Source: Polaribacter sp. BM10 (GTDB taxonomy: Bacteria > Bacteroidota > Bacteroidia > Flavobacteriales > Flavobacteriaceae). From it: a stretch of 64,000 nt of DNA. Shown in pieces: positions 8,596 to 17,908 of the stretch. Position 1 is the stretch's first letter. Each line of letters opens with the position of its first letter. Location: NCBI RefSeq assembly GCF_002005425.1, contig NZ_CP019704.1, positions 1,942,001-2,006,000 of the forward strand, in the 5' to 3' direction. Both the position numbers and the translations under genes were made by a program. The notes under the pieces are model-generated. The model ran no database searches and was not told the origin of the DNA. It saw only the letters and a list, made by a program, of their open reading frames with translations.

Positions 8596-9117
8596 TTAGC
8601 GATCTAAGACATCTTTAATCAACCAATCATCTAAAGATAATTCTTCTGATGAATGTAAAACAGAAATATCACCTGTAGTCTCAAAAATTACAGCTTTTAC
8701 TTCAGATAATTTTAAAACATTTGCTTCTCTTAACTTCGCTCTTAAATCTCCTTCGGTAACCTGTGCCTTTTTAAGGTTTTCCCACAAAATTTGATCATTC
8801 TTCATTAAAAACAAAGGCTCATTATCTACAATATTTCTAAAAAACTGAAACCTTCTTAAATATGCAGTTATGCCTTGTAATACATAAATTGTTGTCAAAC
8901 CAAATACACCTTCAAATAAAGAAACGGACTTAGAAAGTAATGTTGATGCAATAATAGAACCAATTGCAATTGTGCAAGCAAAATCGAAACTAGACATTTT
9001 AGAAAAGCTACGTTTACCAAAAATTTTAGTGAGTAGTATAATGATAATATAAATACCCAAACAAGATACAAATATAAATTGCAGTGTATTATAGTTGGTA
9101 AAAATCCATTCTTTCAT
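8596..9117 (-). CDS. DUF421 (YetF/YcaP-like) membrane protein
   Basis: The 173-residue product carries the DUF421 layout: membrane helices in the first 80 residues, the hallmark FGKRSFSKMSSFDFACTIAIG across the second and third helices, then a soluble C-terminal domain with EPLFLMKNDQILWENLKKA and a final short tail. YetF-like proteins are inner-membrane proteins of unclear function. I chose ATG 9117 (MKEWIFTNYN); the upstream start at 9150 adds eleven residues unlike the family. tRNA-Gln lies just upstream on the same strand, separated by a very strong terminator, so the gene probably has its own promoter or depends on read-through. Confidence 0.85.
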   Translation of the reverse strand: MKEWIFTNYNTLQFIFVSCLGIYIIIILLTKIFGKRSFSKMSSFDFACTIAIGSIIASTLLSKSVSLFEGVFGLTTIYVLQGITAYLRRFQFFRNIVDNEPLFLMKNDQILWENLKKAQVTEGDLRAKLREANVLKLSEVKAVIFETTGDISVLHSSEELSLDDWLIKDVLDR

Positions 9118-9152
9118 GTTCTTATTTTTGTGTAAAAATATAAGAAACAAAT

Positions 9153-9190
9153 AAAAAGTCCTAACAAATTAAATTTGTTAGGACTTTTTT
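9153..9190 (-). terminator. Strong hairpin terminator behind tRNA-Gln
   Basis: AAAAAGTCCTAACAAATT and its almost complete inverse copy form a stem of about 18 pairs with nearly no loop, ending in T runs on both strands. It directly follows the tRNA-Gln gene on the minus strand. Confidence 0.9.
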
Positions 9191-9191
9191 G

Positions 9192-9263
9192 TTGGCCTAC
9201 AAGGACTCGAACCTTGAATGACGGTACCAAAAACCGGAGTGTTGCCAATTACACCATAGGCCA
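9192..9263 (-). tRNA. tRNA-Gln (anticodon TTG)
   Basis: The minus strand folds as a cloverleaf. The acceptor arms are TGGCCTA and TAGGCCA, the D stem is GTGT/ACAC, and the anticodon loop TTTTGGT sits in a CCGGT/ACCGT stem, with one mismatch at the base. The T arm is CAAGG-TTCGAGT-CCTTG. The anticodon is TTG, decoding CAA and CAG as glutamine. The CCA tail is not encoded: the bases after the discriminator A read CAA, so it must be added enzymatically. Confidence 0.96.
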
Positions 9264-9435
9264 ATGCTTTAATGCGGGTGCAAATTTAAAACTTTCTTTT
9301 AAACTCACAAACATTTTTAAATATTTTTTTTCTTTAACAAAGATTTATGAGGTTTTTTAAGTCTAAAAACCCACTTTTAAATGTTTATATATTTATTTAT
9401 TGTTAAATTCGCCCACACATAATTAAGCATTTCTT

Positions 9436-12400
9436 ATGACATCAGCAAACTTTAAAAAATGGAATATCATTTTAGGATGGTTCACATTTATAATTGCGCT
9501 AATAACCTACTCTTTAACAATAGAACCAACAGTTAGTGCTTGGGATGTTGGAGAATATATTGCAACTTCTGTAAAACTAGAAGTTGGGCATCCGCCAGGT
9601 GCACCTTTATTTCAAATGTTAGGCGCATTTTTTGCAATGTTTACATCAGAAAGTTCTGAAATTGCCAAAATGGTAAACTTTATGTCTGCTTTAGCTAGTG
9701 CATTTACTATTTTGTTTATGTTTTGGACAATTACCAATTTAGGTGAAAAATTAGCTTTAAAATCAGGAAAATTAACAGAAGGTAGCTATATAGCAATTTT
9801 AGGAAGTAGTATTGTAGGTTCTTTGGCCTATACATTTTCTGATAGTTTTTGGTTTAGTGCCGTAGAAGGAGAAGTGTATGCGATGTCTTCTTTTTTAATG
9901 GCAATACTATTTTGGTTAGGCTTAAAATGGGAAAGTGAACTACACACTGCACGTGGTAACAAATGGCTAATTCTAATAAGTTTTGTTGTTGGTTTGTCTT
10001 TTGGTGTACATATTTTATCATTACTTGTAATTCCTGCAATTGTAATGTTATATTTCTTTAAGACTTATAAAAACATCAATCTAAAATCTACAGCTATTGC
10101 AACAGTTTTATCTGTTTTTGTTTTAGCTTTTGTTTTTAAGTTTTTATTTCCTTTTACACTTAAGTTTTTTAGTGCTTCAGAATTATTTTTTATCAATACA
10201 ATTGGCTTACCATACAATTCTGGTAGTATTATTGCTGCAATTATTCTAATGGCCCTTTTCTTCTTCGGATTAAAATACACTCGAAAAAAGAAAAAAGTAC
10301 ACATAAATACGCTAATACTTGCTGTTTTATTTATTATGATTGGTTTCTCGTCTTGGATGATGTTACCAATTAGAGCAAACGCAAACACTACAATTAACGA
10401 AAACAACCCTTCTAGTGCTAGAGAATTATTAGCCTATTACGAACGTGAGCAATATGGTGACGCAAATGTGTTTTACGACACTTATTACTCTAATAAATAC
10501 AGCAGAGAACAAGATGCAAACAATCCTTTAAAGGATGACAAGCCTAAATACGAAAAGAAAAATGGCAAATATGTTATTGTAAACAAATACAAGAATGTTG
10601 TACCAAATTATTCTGATAAGCATAAAGGTTTTATTCCAAGAATGGTAGATCCTGCATCCGAAGAAATGTATAAAAAAATTGCCGGTATTCCTTTAAACAG
10701 TAAAAGAAGACCCACTTTTGGCGAGAACCTAAAGTTTATGTTTAGCTATCAATTTGGCTATATGTATGGTCGTTATTTTATGTGGAATTTTGTTGGAAGA
10801 CAAAACGATATTCAAGGTCGATTAGATTTATTTAACGGAAACTGGATTAGCGGTATCGATGCTATCGACGAAGTTCGATTAGGCTCTCAACAACAATTAC
10901 CGTCTCAAGTTTTAGAAAACAAAGGAAGAAATAAATATTATTTTTTACCATTAATTTTAGGATTAATTGGTTTATTTTTTCAAGTAAAATGGGATAAAGA
11001 AAACTTCTTTACACTTTTCTTATTTTTCGCTTTTACTGGTTTTGCAATTATATTTTACACAAACCCAAAACCTTTTGAACCTAGAGAAAGAGATTATGCG
11101 GTTGTAGGTAGTTTTTACATTTTTGCAATATGGATTGGCTTTGGAGTTCTAGCACTTTATGAATACTTAAAGAATGTTGCCAATAAAAAAACGATTGCAA
11201 TTGCAGTTTCTGTAATAACACTTTTGGCAGTACCAACATTAATGGCATCAGAAAATTGGGATGACCACGATAGATCTAACAGATATACAACACGTTTAAA
11301 TGCACAAGCTTATTTAGAAAGTTGCGATGAAAACGCAATTATGTTTACCATTGGAGATAATGATACTTTCCCGCTTTGGTACATGCAAGAAGTAGAAGGT
11401 ATTAGAACAGATTTAAAGCTAGTAAACACAAGTTTATTTGCTACAGATTGGTATATCGACCAAATGAAAAGAGCAACTTATGATGCTCCTCCGATTCCTT
11501 CTCAATTAAAACATGACCAATATAAATACGGAAGTTTAGATATTGCATATCATATAGAACACCCAAGATTTAAAGACTCTATTATAGAAATTAAAGATTT
11601 TATGCGTTGGATTTCTTCTGATAGTGATGCAACTTATTATATTGTTGAAGAAGAAAATATCAAAGAAAAATATTATCCTACAAACAGAATTAGAATTCCT
11701 GTAAACAAAGAAAACGTTTTAAAAAGCGGAATTGTTGCACAAAAAGATGCAGACAAAATTGTAGACTTTATAGATATTACTATTGATGATAGAGGCATTA
11801 CAAAAAACCGCCTTTTAATGTTAGATATCTTAGCAAATAACGACTGGAAACGCCCAATTTACTTTACTGGTGGGGCAAATGCCGATGAAGAATATATTTG
11901 GTTAAAAGACTATTTACAGTTAGATGGTTTGGCTTTTAAATTAGTACCAATTAAAACGCCAGCAAAATATATAGACGAATCTGGCAGACCAAGAGAAGTA
12001 AGTTTGTTTGATATTGGTAGAATAGATGCTGATAAAATGTACGCCAACATTAATAAACTAGATTGGAAAAATATAAATAGTGGCGAAATCTATTTAGACG
12101 AACAAACAAAAAGAAATGCAATTTCACTTAGAAACAGCCTAATGCGCTTATCTGATGCTTTTGCAAAACAAGGTGATACAATTAAAGCAGTAGAAGTATT
12201 AGACTTATCTTTAAGCAAAATGCCTATTGAAGATTTTGATCACTACAGTTTATCTTTGGGGTATCCAGAAATGTATTATAATTTAGGCGAAAACAATAAA
12301 GCTAAAGCAACAGCAGAAACACTAAGTAGGTTAATTATCGAAAAACTGACTTGGTTAAGTACGTTTGACAAAAATGATAGTGATTTAATTTTTGATGAAA

Positions 12401-12543
12401 TAGACCAGTCTTTATACATGTTTAAAAACCTAATAGATCAAGTAGAAAGAGGTAGCAATGATAAAGATTACGTTTCTAAAATTCAAACAGATTTTATGGA
12501 CACTGTAAAACTTTTTGGGCATTTAATGCCAGACGAAGAGTAA
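9436..12543 (+). CDS. DUF2723 multi-spanning membrane protein (putative protein O-glycosyltransferase)
   Basis: The 1,035-residue protein has about ten or more membrane helices in its first 600 residues and a large hydrophilic C-terminal half. The N-terminal signature EPTVSAWDVGEYIATSVKL plus VGHPPGAPLF (about residues 30-60) defines DUF2723. This group is widespread in Bacteroidota and is related in fold to dolichyl-phosphate-mannose protein mannosyltransferases. It is therefore probably an inner-membrane GT-C glycosyltransferase facing the periplasm; donor and acceptor are unknown. The polysaccharide deacetylase gene begins seven bases downstream, suggesting joint transcription and a link to envelope glycans. 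Confidence 0.85.
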   Translation: MTSANFKKWNIILGWFTFIIALITYSLTIEPTVSAWDVGEYIATSVKLEVGHPPGAPLFQMLGAFFAMFTSESSEIAKMVNFMSALASAFTILFMFWTITNLGEKLALKSGKLTEGSYIAILGSSIVGSLAYTFSDSFWFSAVEGEVYAMSSFLMAILFWLGLKWESELHTARGNKWLILISFVVGLSFGVHILSLLVIPAIVMLYFFKTYKNINLKSTAIATVLSVFVLAFVFKFLFPFTLKFFSASELFFINTIGLPYNSGSIIAAIILMALFFFGLKYTRKKKKVHINTLILAVLFIMIGFSSWMMLPIRANANTTINENNPSSARELLAYYEREQYGDANVFYDTYYSNKYSREQDANNPLKDDKPKYEKKNGKYVIVNKYKNVVPNYSDKHKGFIPRMVDPASEEMYKKIAGIPLNSKRRPTFGENLKFMFSYQFGYMYGRYFMWNFVGRQNDIQGRLDLFNGNWISGIDAIDEVRLGSQQQLPSQVLENKGRNKYYFLPLILGLIGLFFQVKWDKENFFTLFLFFAFTGFAIIFYTNPKPFEPRERDYAVVGSFYIFAIWIGFGVLALYEYLKNVANKKTIAIAVSVITLLAVPTLMASENWDDHDRSNRYTTRLNAQAYLESCDENAIMFTIGDNDTFPLWYMQEVEGIRTDLKLVNTSLFATDWYIDQMKRATYDAPPIPSQLKHDQYKYGSLDIAYHIEHPRFKDSIIEIKDFMRWISSDSDATYYIVEEENIKEKYYPTNRIRIPVNKENVLKSGIVAQKDADKIVDFIDITIDDRGITKNRLLMLDILANNDWKRPIYFTGGANADEEYIWLKDYLQLDGLAFKLVPIKTPAKYIDESGRPREVSLFDIGRIDADKMYANINKLDWKNINSGEIYLDEQTKRNAISLRNSLMRLSDAFAKQGDTIKAVEVLDLSLSKMPIEDFDHYSLSLGYPEMYYNLGENNKAKATAETLSRLIIEKLTWLSTFDKNDSDLIFDEIDQSLYMFKNLIDQVERGSNDKDYVSKIQTDFMDTVKLFGHLMPDEE

Positions 12544-12550
12544 TACAAAA

Positions 12551-13195
12551 ATGAAAGCATATTTCCCCGGAACGCCAGATTTTATAATGAGATTATTCTC
12601 TAAATACATCTGGCGTTTTTCTTTAGAAAAAAAAGAAGTTTTTTTAACTTTTGATGATGGCCCAACACCAGAAATTACACGATTTGTTCTAAATGAATTG
12701 AAAAAATACGATGCAAAAGCTACTTTTTTTTGCATTGGAAAAAACATTGAGCATGAACCTGAAATTTTTAATGCTATAATTTCTGATGGACATACTATAG
12801 GTAATCACACTCAAAATCATTTTAATGGCTGGAAAAACGATACATCTGTATATATTGATAACGTTTTGACTTGTGAAAAAAGCATCCTAAAACACTCTAA
12901 CCAAAATTCTAATTCTAAATTATTTAGACCGCCTTACGGAAAAATTAAAAAATCGCAAGCTAGAATTTTAATAGAAAAAGGCTTTAAAATAATTATGTGG
13001 ACGGTTTTGTCTGGTGATTTTGACAATAAATTATCTAAAGAGAATTGCCTACAAAATGTTTTAAAAAACGTAAACAACGGTAGTATTATTGTTTTTCACG
13101 ATAGTGTAAAAGCTGCCGAAAAAGTTACTTATGTGCTACCAAAGGTTTTAGAAAAACTATCTAAGCAAGGTTTTGTTTTTAAAGCAATAAAATAA
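12551..13195 (+). CDS. Polysaccharide deacetylase (NodB homology) family protein
   Basis: The 214-residue protein has the five NodB motifs in order: TFDDGPTPE at 33-41 with the catalytic and metal-binding aspartates, GHTIGNHTQNH near 79-89 with the zinc histidines, RPPYGK near 127, the MWTVLSGDFD region, and IIVFHDS near the end. Such enzymes remove N- or O-acetyl groups from peptidoglycan, chitin or other glycans. No clear signal peptide is seen, but the N-terminus (IMRLFSKYIWRFS) is amphipathic. It follows the DUF2723 gene by seven bases. The substrate is not deducible. Confidence 0.9.
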   Translation: MKAYFPGTPDFIMRLFSKYIWRFSLEKKEVFLTFDDGPTPEITRFVLNELKKYDAKATFFCIGKNIEHEPEIFNAIISDGHTIGNHTQNHFNGWKNDTSVYIDNVLTCEKSILKHSNQNSNSKLFRPPYGKIKKSQARILIEKGFKIIMWTVLSGDFDNKLSKENCLQNVLKNVNNGSIIVFHDSVKAAEKVTYVLPKVLEKLSKQGFVFKAIK

Positions 13196-13225
13196 CAGCT
13201 AAAAGAAAAAGTTAGCAAATAAGTT

Positions 13226-13305
13226 TAGCCCTGATTGAGCGGTTTGTTTGAGCTCTTTTCTAGGAACGAAGAAAAAGCGAGTAGCGAAAGCAGGAAATAG
13301 CTTCT
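13226..13305. repeat. Structured intergenic repeat between convergent genes
   Basis: The segment contains AGCCCTGATTGAGCGG, an internal GCTCTTTTC/GAAAAAGC stem-loop, and the tail AGCGAGTAGCGAAAGC plus AGGAAATAGCTTC. CCTG near the left end can pair with CAGG near the right end, closing an outer stem. From memory, near-identical sequences occur many times in flavobacterial genomes, usually just after genes. Its right edge overlaps the stop codon of the thioredoxin-like gene. No other copy is seen in this window. It may serve as a bidirectional terminator-like element or be a non-autonomous mobile repeat. Confidence 0.6.
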
Positions 13306-13597
13306 AAAAATACTGCTGTACCAAGCCAATTAATGTGTTTGCGTCTTGATAACCTGTTTGACGCCATTTCATTTCGCCATTTTTATAGATCATAAACGTT
13401 GGGTTTCCTTTTACACGCAAAGCATCTGCAAGAACTTCGTTTTTATTAATGTCTATTTTAATAACTTTTGCTCTATCACCTAACGCTGCTGCTACACTTC
13501 TTAGGGTTTCTACGGTAGTTTCTGCATCCGAAAGTTCTGCATAGAAATCTATAAGAACTGGTTTATGAACACTGATTAATTCTCCAAATTTTGTCAT
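13304..13597 (-). CDS. Thioredoxin-fold protein lacking the CXXC active site
   Basis: The 97-residue protein follows the thioredoxin fold: VLIDFYAE strand at 14-21, KVIKIDINKNEVLADALRV, then GNPTFMIYKNGE with the conserved cis-proline, and a final helix. The WCGPC motif expected at about residues 22-26 is replaced by LSDAE, and the protein has no cysteine at all. It therefore cannot act as a disulphide oxidoreductase and may instead be a binding partner or scaffold. It is transcribed alone, and its stop codon lies in the adjacent structured repeat. Confidence 0.85.
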   Translation of the reverse strand: MTKFGELISVHKPVLIDFYAELSDAETTVETLRSVAAALGDRAKVIKIDINKNEVLADALRVKGNPTFMIYKNGEMKWRQTGYQDANTLIGLVQQYF

Positions 13598-13649
13598 GAT
13601 ATAAGTTTTTTAAGATGTAAAAACGTATAAATTAGTCAATTGTTAATTC

Positions 13650-13657
13650 ACAAATAT
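13650..13657 (-). promoter_or_regulatory. Candidate minus-7 box for the thioredoxin-like gene
   Basis: The minus strand reads TATATTTG, an exact TAnnTTTG match 52 bases before the start codon. No clear minus-33 TTTG is found. Confidence 0.4.
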
Positions 13658-13684
13658 AAGAAATCTATTTGAATAAGCTGATTA

Positions 13685-14905
13685 TCAAGCTTTTTTAAGC
13701 TCGATCACCGTAATTTCTGGCCAAATACCAACACGCCCGGGAAAAGCATGATAACCAAAACCTCTGTTTACATTTATAAATCTACCTGCTTCTTCATACA
13801 AACCGGCCCATTGTTTGTATACAAATTGAGAAGGACTCCATTTTAACCAACCAGGTATTTCGATTCCCATTTGCAAACCATGTGTATGACCGCTTAATGT
13901 TAAATGATAATTAAGGTTGTCTTTTTTAACGATTTCTTCCCAATGACTAGGATCGTGAGACATTAAAATTTTAAAATCTTCTTTTTTGATATTTTTAGAA
14001 GCCTTTTTTAAATCTCCGGCTTGGTTGAAACCTTTTCCCCAATTTTCTACACCTAAAAGCGCAATTTTCTGTCCGTCTTTTTCTAGATATCGATGTTCGT
14101 CTAACAACAAATCGAAACCTATCTTTTTATGAATATCTTTTACTTTTTGAAAGTTATCTATTTTGTCTTGCGGATTCTTCCAATCCATATAATCGCCATA
14201 ATCATGATTTCCTAAAATAGAATATTTACCTTCTTTGGCTTCTAGTTTATCAAAAACATCAATCCAATCATCCATTTCATCTGCTTTGTTATTTACAATA
14301 TCTCCTGTAAACAACATAATATCAGATTTTTGCTGATTGATTAAATCTACGCCGTATTTAATTTTTTCTTTATTTGTAAAACTACCTGAATGAATATCTG
14401 AAATTTGCGTAATTGTAAAACCATCAAAAGCATCTGGTAAATCTTTAAAAGATAATTGATACTTTAAAACTTTATAATTGTATTTACCTTGTATAATACC
14501 ATAAATAAAAGATGCAAAAGGTATTGCCGCTAAACCTAAAGCTATTTGCGATATAAATTTTCTTCTACTAGCTAAAGGCTTTGTGTTTTCTGATGAAATA
14601 GCAGAAATTAACTTTAAAAACCACCTATAAATGTCTTCGCCAAACATAAACAGTAACACAATTATTTTAGGAATTAAAACAGTAAGCAATAAACCCATTG
14701 CCATTTGAAATTGTGGTGTTTGCCCTTGACCTCTATCATAAGTTAATGCAACATATAAAAAGTTTGCATATACAGCTACACTTATAAACAACCATGCAAA
14801 ACGAATAATTTTATTTTTAGAAATTGTTTTAATTGCCTGAAAATCATAAAACTCTAATAATATAATAACGGCAAATAAAATAACAAGTCTAATTATCATT
14901 TTCAT
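13685..14905 (-). CDS. Membrane-anchored metallophosphoesterase
   Basis: The 406-residue protein has about three to four membrane helices in its first 140 residues, then a calcineurin-like phosphoesterase domain. All core motifs are visible: SDIHSG, FTGDIVNN, LGNHDYGD, SHDPSHW and SGHTHGLQ, which together coordinate two metal ions. The layout resembles the YkuE/YaeI branch of membrane-linked phosphoesterases, some of which act on lipid or nucleotide phosphodiesters. The substrate is not deducible. The gene is divergent from polA and separated from it by 154 bases. Confidence 0.9.
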   Translation of the reverse strand: MKMIIRLVILFAVIILLEFYDFQAIKTISKNKIIRFAWLFISVAVYANFLYVALTYDRGQGQTPQFQMAMGLLLTVLIPKIIVLLFMFGEDIYRWFLKLISAISSENTKPLASRRKFISQIALGLAAIPFASFIYGIIQGKYNYKVLKYQLSFKDLPDAFDGFTITQISDIHSGSFTNKEKIKYGVDLINQQKSDIMLFTGDIVNNKADEMDDWIDVFDKLEAKEGKYSILGNHDYGDYMDWKNPQDKIDNFQKVKDIHKKIGFDLLLDEHRYLEKDGQKIALLGVENWGKGFNQAGDLKKASKNIKKEDFKILMSHDPSHWEEIVKKDNLNYHLTLSGHTHGLQMGIEIPGWLKWSPSQFVYKQWAGLYEEAGRFINVNRGFGYHAFPGRVGIWPEITVIELKKA

Positions 14906-15059
14906 AAAGAATCTTTATTTAAAAAATATTCGGTAAAGATAAGCGTTATAATTTCGTTTGAATTTTAATAGCATGTTAAAGTTTTGTAGCTTTACTGCAA
15001 CATCTGTGGCAATAAAAAACCACAACTATTTTAGAAAAAATTACCATTAAATTTTAGAT

Positions 15060-17906
15060 ATGTCAGATCAAAAAAGAGTTTTTTTAGTAGATGCCTTTGC
15101 ATTGATTTTTAGAGGATATTATGCTTTTATTAAAAATCCGAGAATAAATTCTAAAGGTTTAGACACCTCTGCAATAATGGGTTTTATGAACTCTCTTTTA
15201 GACGTAATTAAAAGAGAAAGACCAGACCATTTAGCGGTTTGTTTTGATAAAGGAGGTAGTGTAGACAGAGTAGAAATGTTTGAAGCTTACAAAGCCAATA
15301 GAGACGAAACACCAGAAGCCATTAAAATTGCTGTACCTTATATTCAAGAGATCTTAAAAGCCATGCACATACCTATTATGGTAAAAGAAGGTTTTGAGGC
15401 AGATGATGTAATTGGTACACTCTCTAAACAAGCAGAAAAAGAAGGTTATAAAACTTTTATGGTAACACCAGACAAAGATTTTGCACAATTGGTTTCTGAA
15501 AACATTTTTATGTACAAACCTCGTTTTGGTGGTGGTTATGATATTTGGGGAATACCAGAAGTACAAGAAAAATTTGGCGTAGAAACACCAGAGCAAGTAA
15601 TTGATTTCTTAGGGATGATGGGAGATTCTGCAGATAACATTCCGGGATTACCAGGTGTCGGAGAAAAAACTGCCAAAAAGTTTTTAGCTGCTTATGGTTC
15701 TATGGAAAACCTTTTAGCAAATACACACGAGTTAAAAGGAAAAATGAAAGAGAAACTAGAAGCCAACGGAGAATTAGGCTTACTTTCTAAAAAACTAGCC
15801 ACAATTATGCTAGATGTTCCTGTTACCTTTCATGCAAAAGATTTTGAATTAGACCAACCAGATATAGAAAAAGTAACTGAACTTTTTAACGAACTAGAAT
15901 TTAGAAATTTATTAGTAAACTTTACAAGAACCTTTGCCACTGAAAATGCAGAAAAGGTTAATTCTGCAGAAAACTCATCCGAAGAAAAAGTAAATACTAC
16001 AGCAAAAAAAGCCGTTACTGCACCAGAAGGTCAATTTGATTTATTTGCTGCACCAGGTTCTGGTAGTGTTTCTGATGCCGACATTGCATCTGGATTTAAA
16101 ACAATTAATAACACCGATCATTTTTATCAGCATATAGATTCTGTTTTATCTAGAAAACTATTACTTCGAAAATTAATGGCTCAAAAATCTGTTTGTTTCG
16201 ATACAGAAACAACTGGTTTAAAAGCTTTAGAAGTAGAGTTGATAGGAATTGCATTTTCTTTTGAAAAAGGAAAAGGTTATTATGTTTCTTTTCCGGAAGA
16301 TCAAGAGGAAACAAGATTAATATTAGAAGAATTTAGACCATTTTTTGAATCAGAAATTGAAAAAATTGGTCATAACTTAAAATACGACATTAAAGTTTTA
16401 TCAAATTACAACATGCCTGTAAAAGGTAAATTGTTTGATACTATGATTGCGCATTATTTAATTAATCCAGATATGCGTCATAATATGGATATGTTGGCAG
16501 AAACCTATTTAAATTACCAACCCGTATCTATTACAGAATTAATTGGTAAAAAAGGTAAAAACCAACTTTCTATGCGCGTTGTACCGATTAAAGACCAAAC
16601 AGAATATGCCGTAGAAGATGCAGATATTACTTTTCAATTAAAGCAATTATTTACATCAGAATTAGAAAGTGGTAATGTTACTAGGCTTTTTAATGATATA
16701 GAATTACCATTGGTATCTGTTTTAACGGCAATGGAAATTGAAGGTATTAATGTAAATACAGATTTTCTAAAAGATCTATCGATTGCTTTGTCTAATGATA
16801 TTAATCGTTTAGAAAAAGAAATTTACGAACAAGCTGGCGAAGAGTTTAATATTGCATCACCTAAACAATTAGGAATTGTGCTTTTCGAGAAAATGGAGTT
16901 GGTTAAAAAACCTAAAAAGACCAAAACGGGTCAATATAAAACCGGCGAAGATATTTTATCCTTTTTAGCTAAAGACCATAAAATAATTAGAGACATTCAA
17001 GAATATAGACAATACAAAAAACTACAAAGTACATATGTAGATGCATTACCAAACGAAATTAATGCAAAAACTGGTAGGATTCATACAGAATATATGCAAG
17101 CGGTTGCCGCAACAGGTCGTTTAAGTTCTAACAATCCTAATTTACAAAACATACCAATTAGAACAGAACGTGGTAGAGAAGTTAGAAAAGCTTTTGTTCC
17201 TAAAAATGACAATTATGTTTTACTTGCGGCAGATTATTCGCAAATAGAACTAAGAATTATTGCTGCTTTAAGTGAAGAAGAAAACATGATAAATGCTTTT
17301 AAAAACGGCGAAGATATTCATGCTTCTACTGCTGCAAAGGTTTTTAATGTTGCTTTAGAAGATGTTACAAGAGAGCAACGTAGTAATGCTAAAACCGTAA
17401 ACTTTGGTATTGTTTACGGTGTTTCTGCTTTTGGTTTAAGCAACCAAACTAATTTATCTAGAAGTGAAGCCAAAGAATTAATAGATACGTATTACGAAAC
17501 GTATCCTAAATTAAAAGCTTACATGACTTCTCAAGTAGAATTTGCAAGAGAAAAAGGATATGTAGAAACCGTTTTAAATAGACGTAGATATTTAAAAGAC
17601 ATCAATTCTAGAAATGCAATGGTAAGAAGCGGCGCAGAAAGAAACGCAGTAAATGCACCAATACAAGGTTCTGCAGCCGACATTATTAAACTTGCAATGA
17701 TAAATATTCACAATCGTTTTGAGAAAGAAAACTTTAAATCTAAAATGCTTTTACAAGTACATGATGAATTGGTTTTTGATGCACACAAAGAAGAGCTAGA
17801 AATTATTAGACCAATTATTAAGCATGAAATGGAAAACGCATTTAAAATGAGTGTACCGTTAGATGTAGAAATAGATTTAGGTGAAAATTGGTTAGAAGCA
17901 CATTAA
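15060..17906 (+). CDS. polA: DNA polymerase I
   Basis: All three activities appear intact in this 948-residue protein. The 5'-3' exonuclease covers residues 1-290, with FLVDAFALIFRGYYAF and the DSADNIPGLPGVGEKTA helix-hairpin-helix. The 3'-5' proofreading domain has DTETTGL near residue 380, GHNLKYDIKVL, and YAVEDADIT. The polymerase domain has motif A AADYSQIELRI near 722, motif B RSNAKTVNFGIVYG near 775-790, and motif C QVHDELVFD near 900. It fills gaps and removes primers in replication and repair. A 125-codon gene starts two bases after its stop. Confidence 0.97.
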   Translation: MSDQKRVFLVDAFALIFRGYYAFIKNPRINSKGLDTSAIMGFMNSLLDVIKRERPDHLAVCFDKGGSVDRVEMFEAYKANRDETPEAIKIAVPYIQEILKAMHIPIMVKEGFEADDVIGTLSKQAEKEGYKTFMVTPDKDFAQLVSENIFMYKPRFGGGYDIWGIPEVQEKFGVETPEQVIDFLGMMGDSADNIPGLPGVGEKTAKKFLAAYGSMENLLANTHELKGKMKEKLEANGELGLLSKKLATIMLDVPVTFHAKDFELDQPDIEKVTELFNELEFRNLLVNFTRTFATENAEKVNSAENSSEEKVNTTAKKAVTAPEGQFDLFAAPGSGSVSDADIASGFKTINNTDHFYQHIDSVLSRKLLLRKLMAQKSVCFDTETTGLKALEVELIGIAFSFEKGKGYYVSFPEDQEETRLILEEFRPFFESEIEKIGHNLKYDIKVLSNYNMPVKGKLFDTMIAHYLINPDMRHNMDMLAETYLNYQPVSITELIGKKGKNQLSMRVVPIKDQTEYAVEDADITFQLKQLFTSELESGNVTRLFNDIELPLVSVLTAMEIEGINVNTDFLKDLSIALSNDINRLEKEIYEQAGEEFNIASPKQLGIVLFEKMELVKKPKKTKTGQYKTGEDILSFLAKDHKIIRDIQEYRQYKKLQSTYVDALPNEINAKTGRIHTEYMQAVAATGRLSSNNPNLQNIPIRTERGREVRKAFVPKNDNYVLLAADYSQIELRIIAALSEEENMINAFKNGEDIHASTAAKVFNVALEDVTREQRSNAKTVNFGIVYGVSAFGLSNQTNLSRSEAKELIDTYYETYPKLKAYMTSQVEFAREKGYVETVLNRRRYLKDINSRNAMVRSGAERNAVNAPIQGSAADIIKLAMINIHNRFEKENFKSKMLLQVHDELVFDAHKEELEIIRPIIKHEMENAFKMSVPLDVEIDLGENWLEAH

Positions 17907-17908
17907 AA

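Noticed and set aside
9175-9360. Plus-strand open frame of 61 codons across the tRNA-Gln locus
   Set aside because: It runs antisense through a complete tRNA and its terminator, so it is not a gene.
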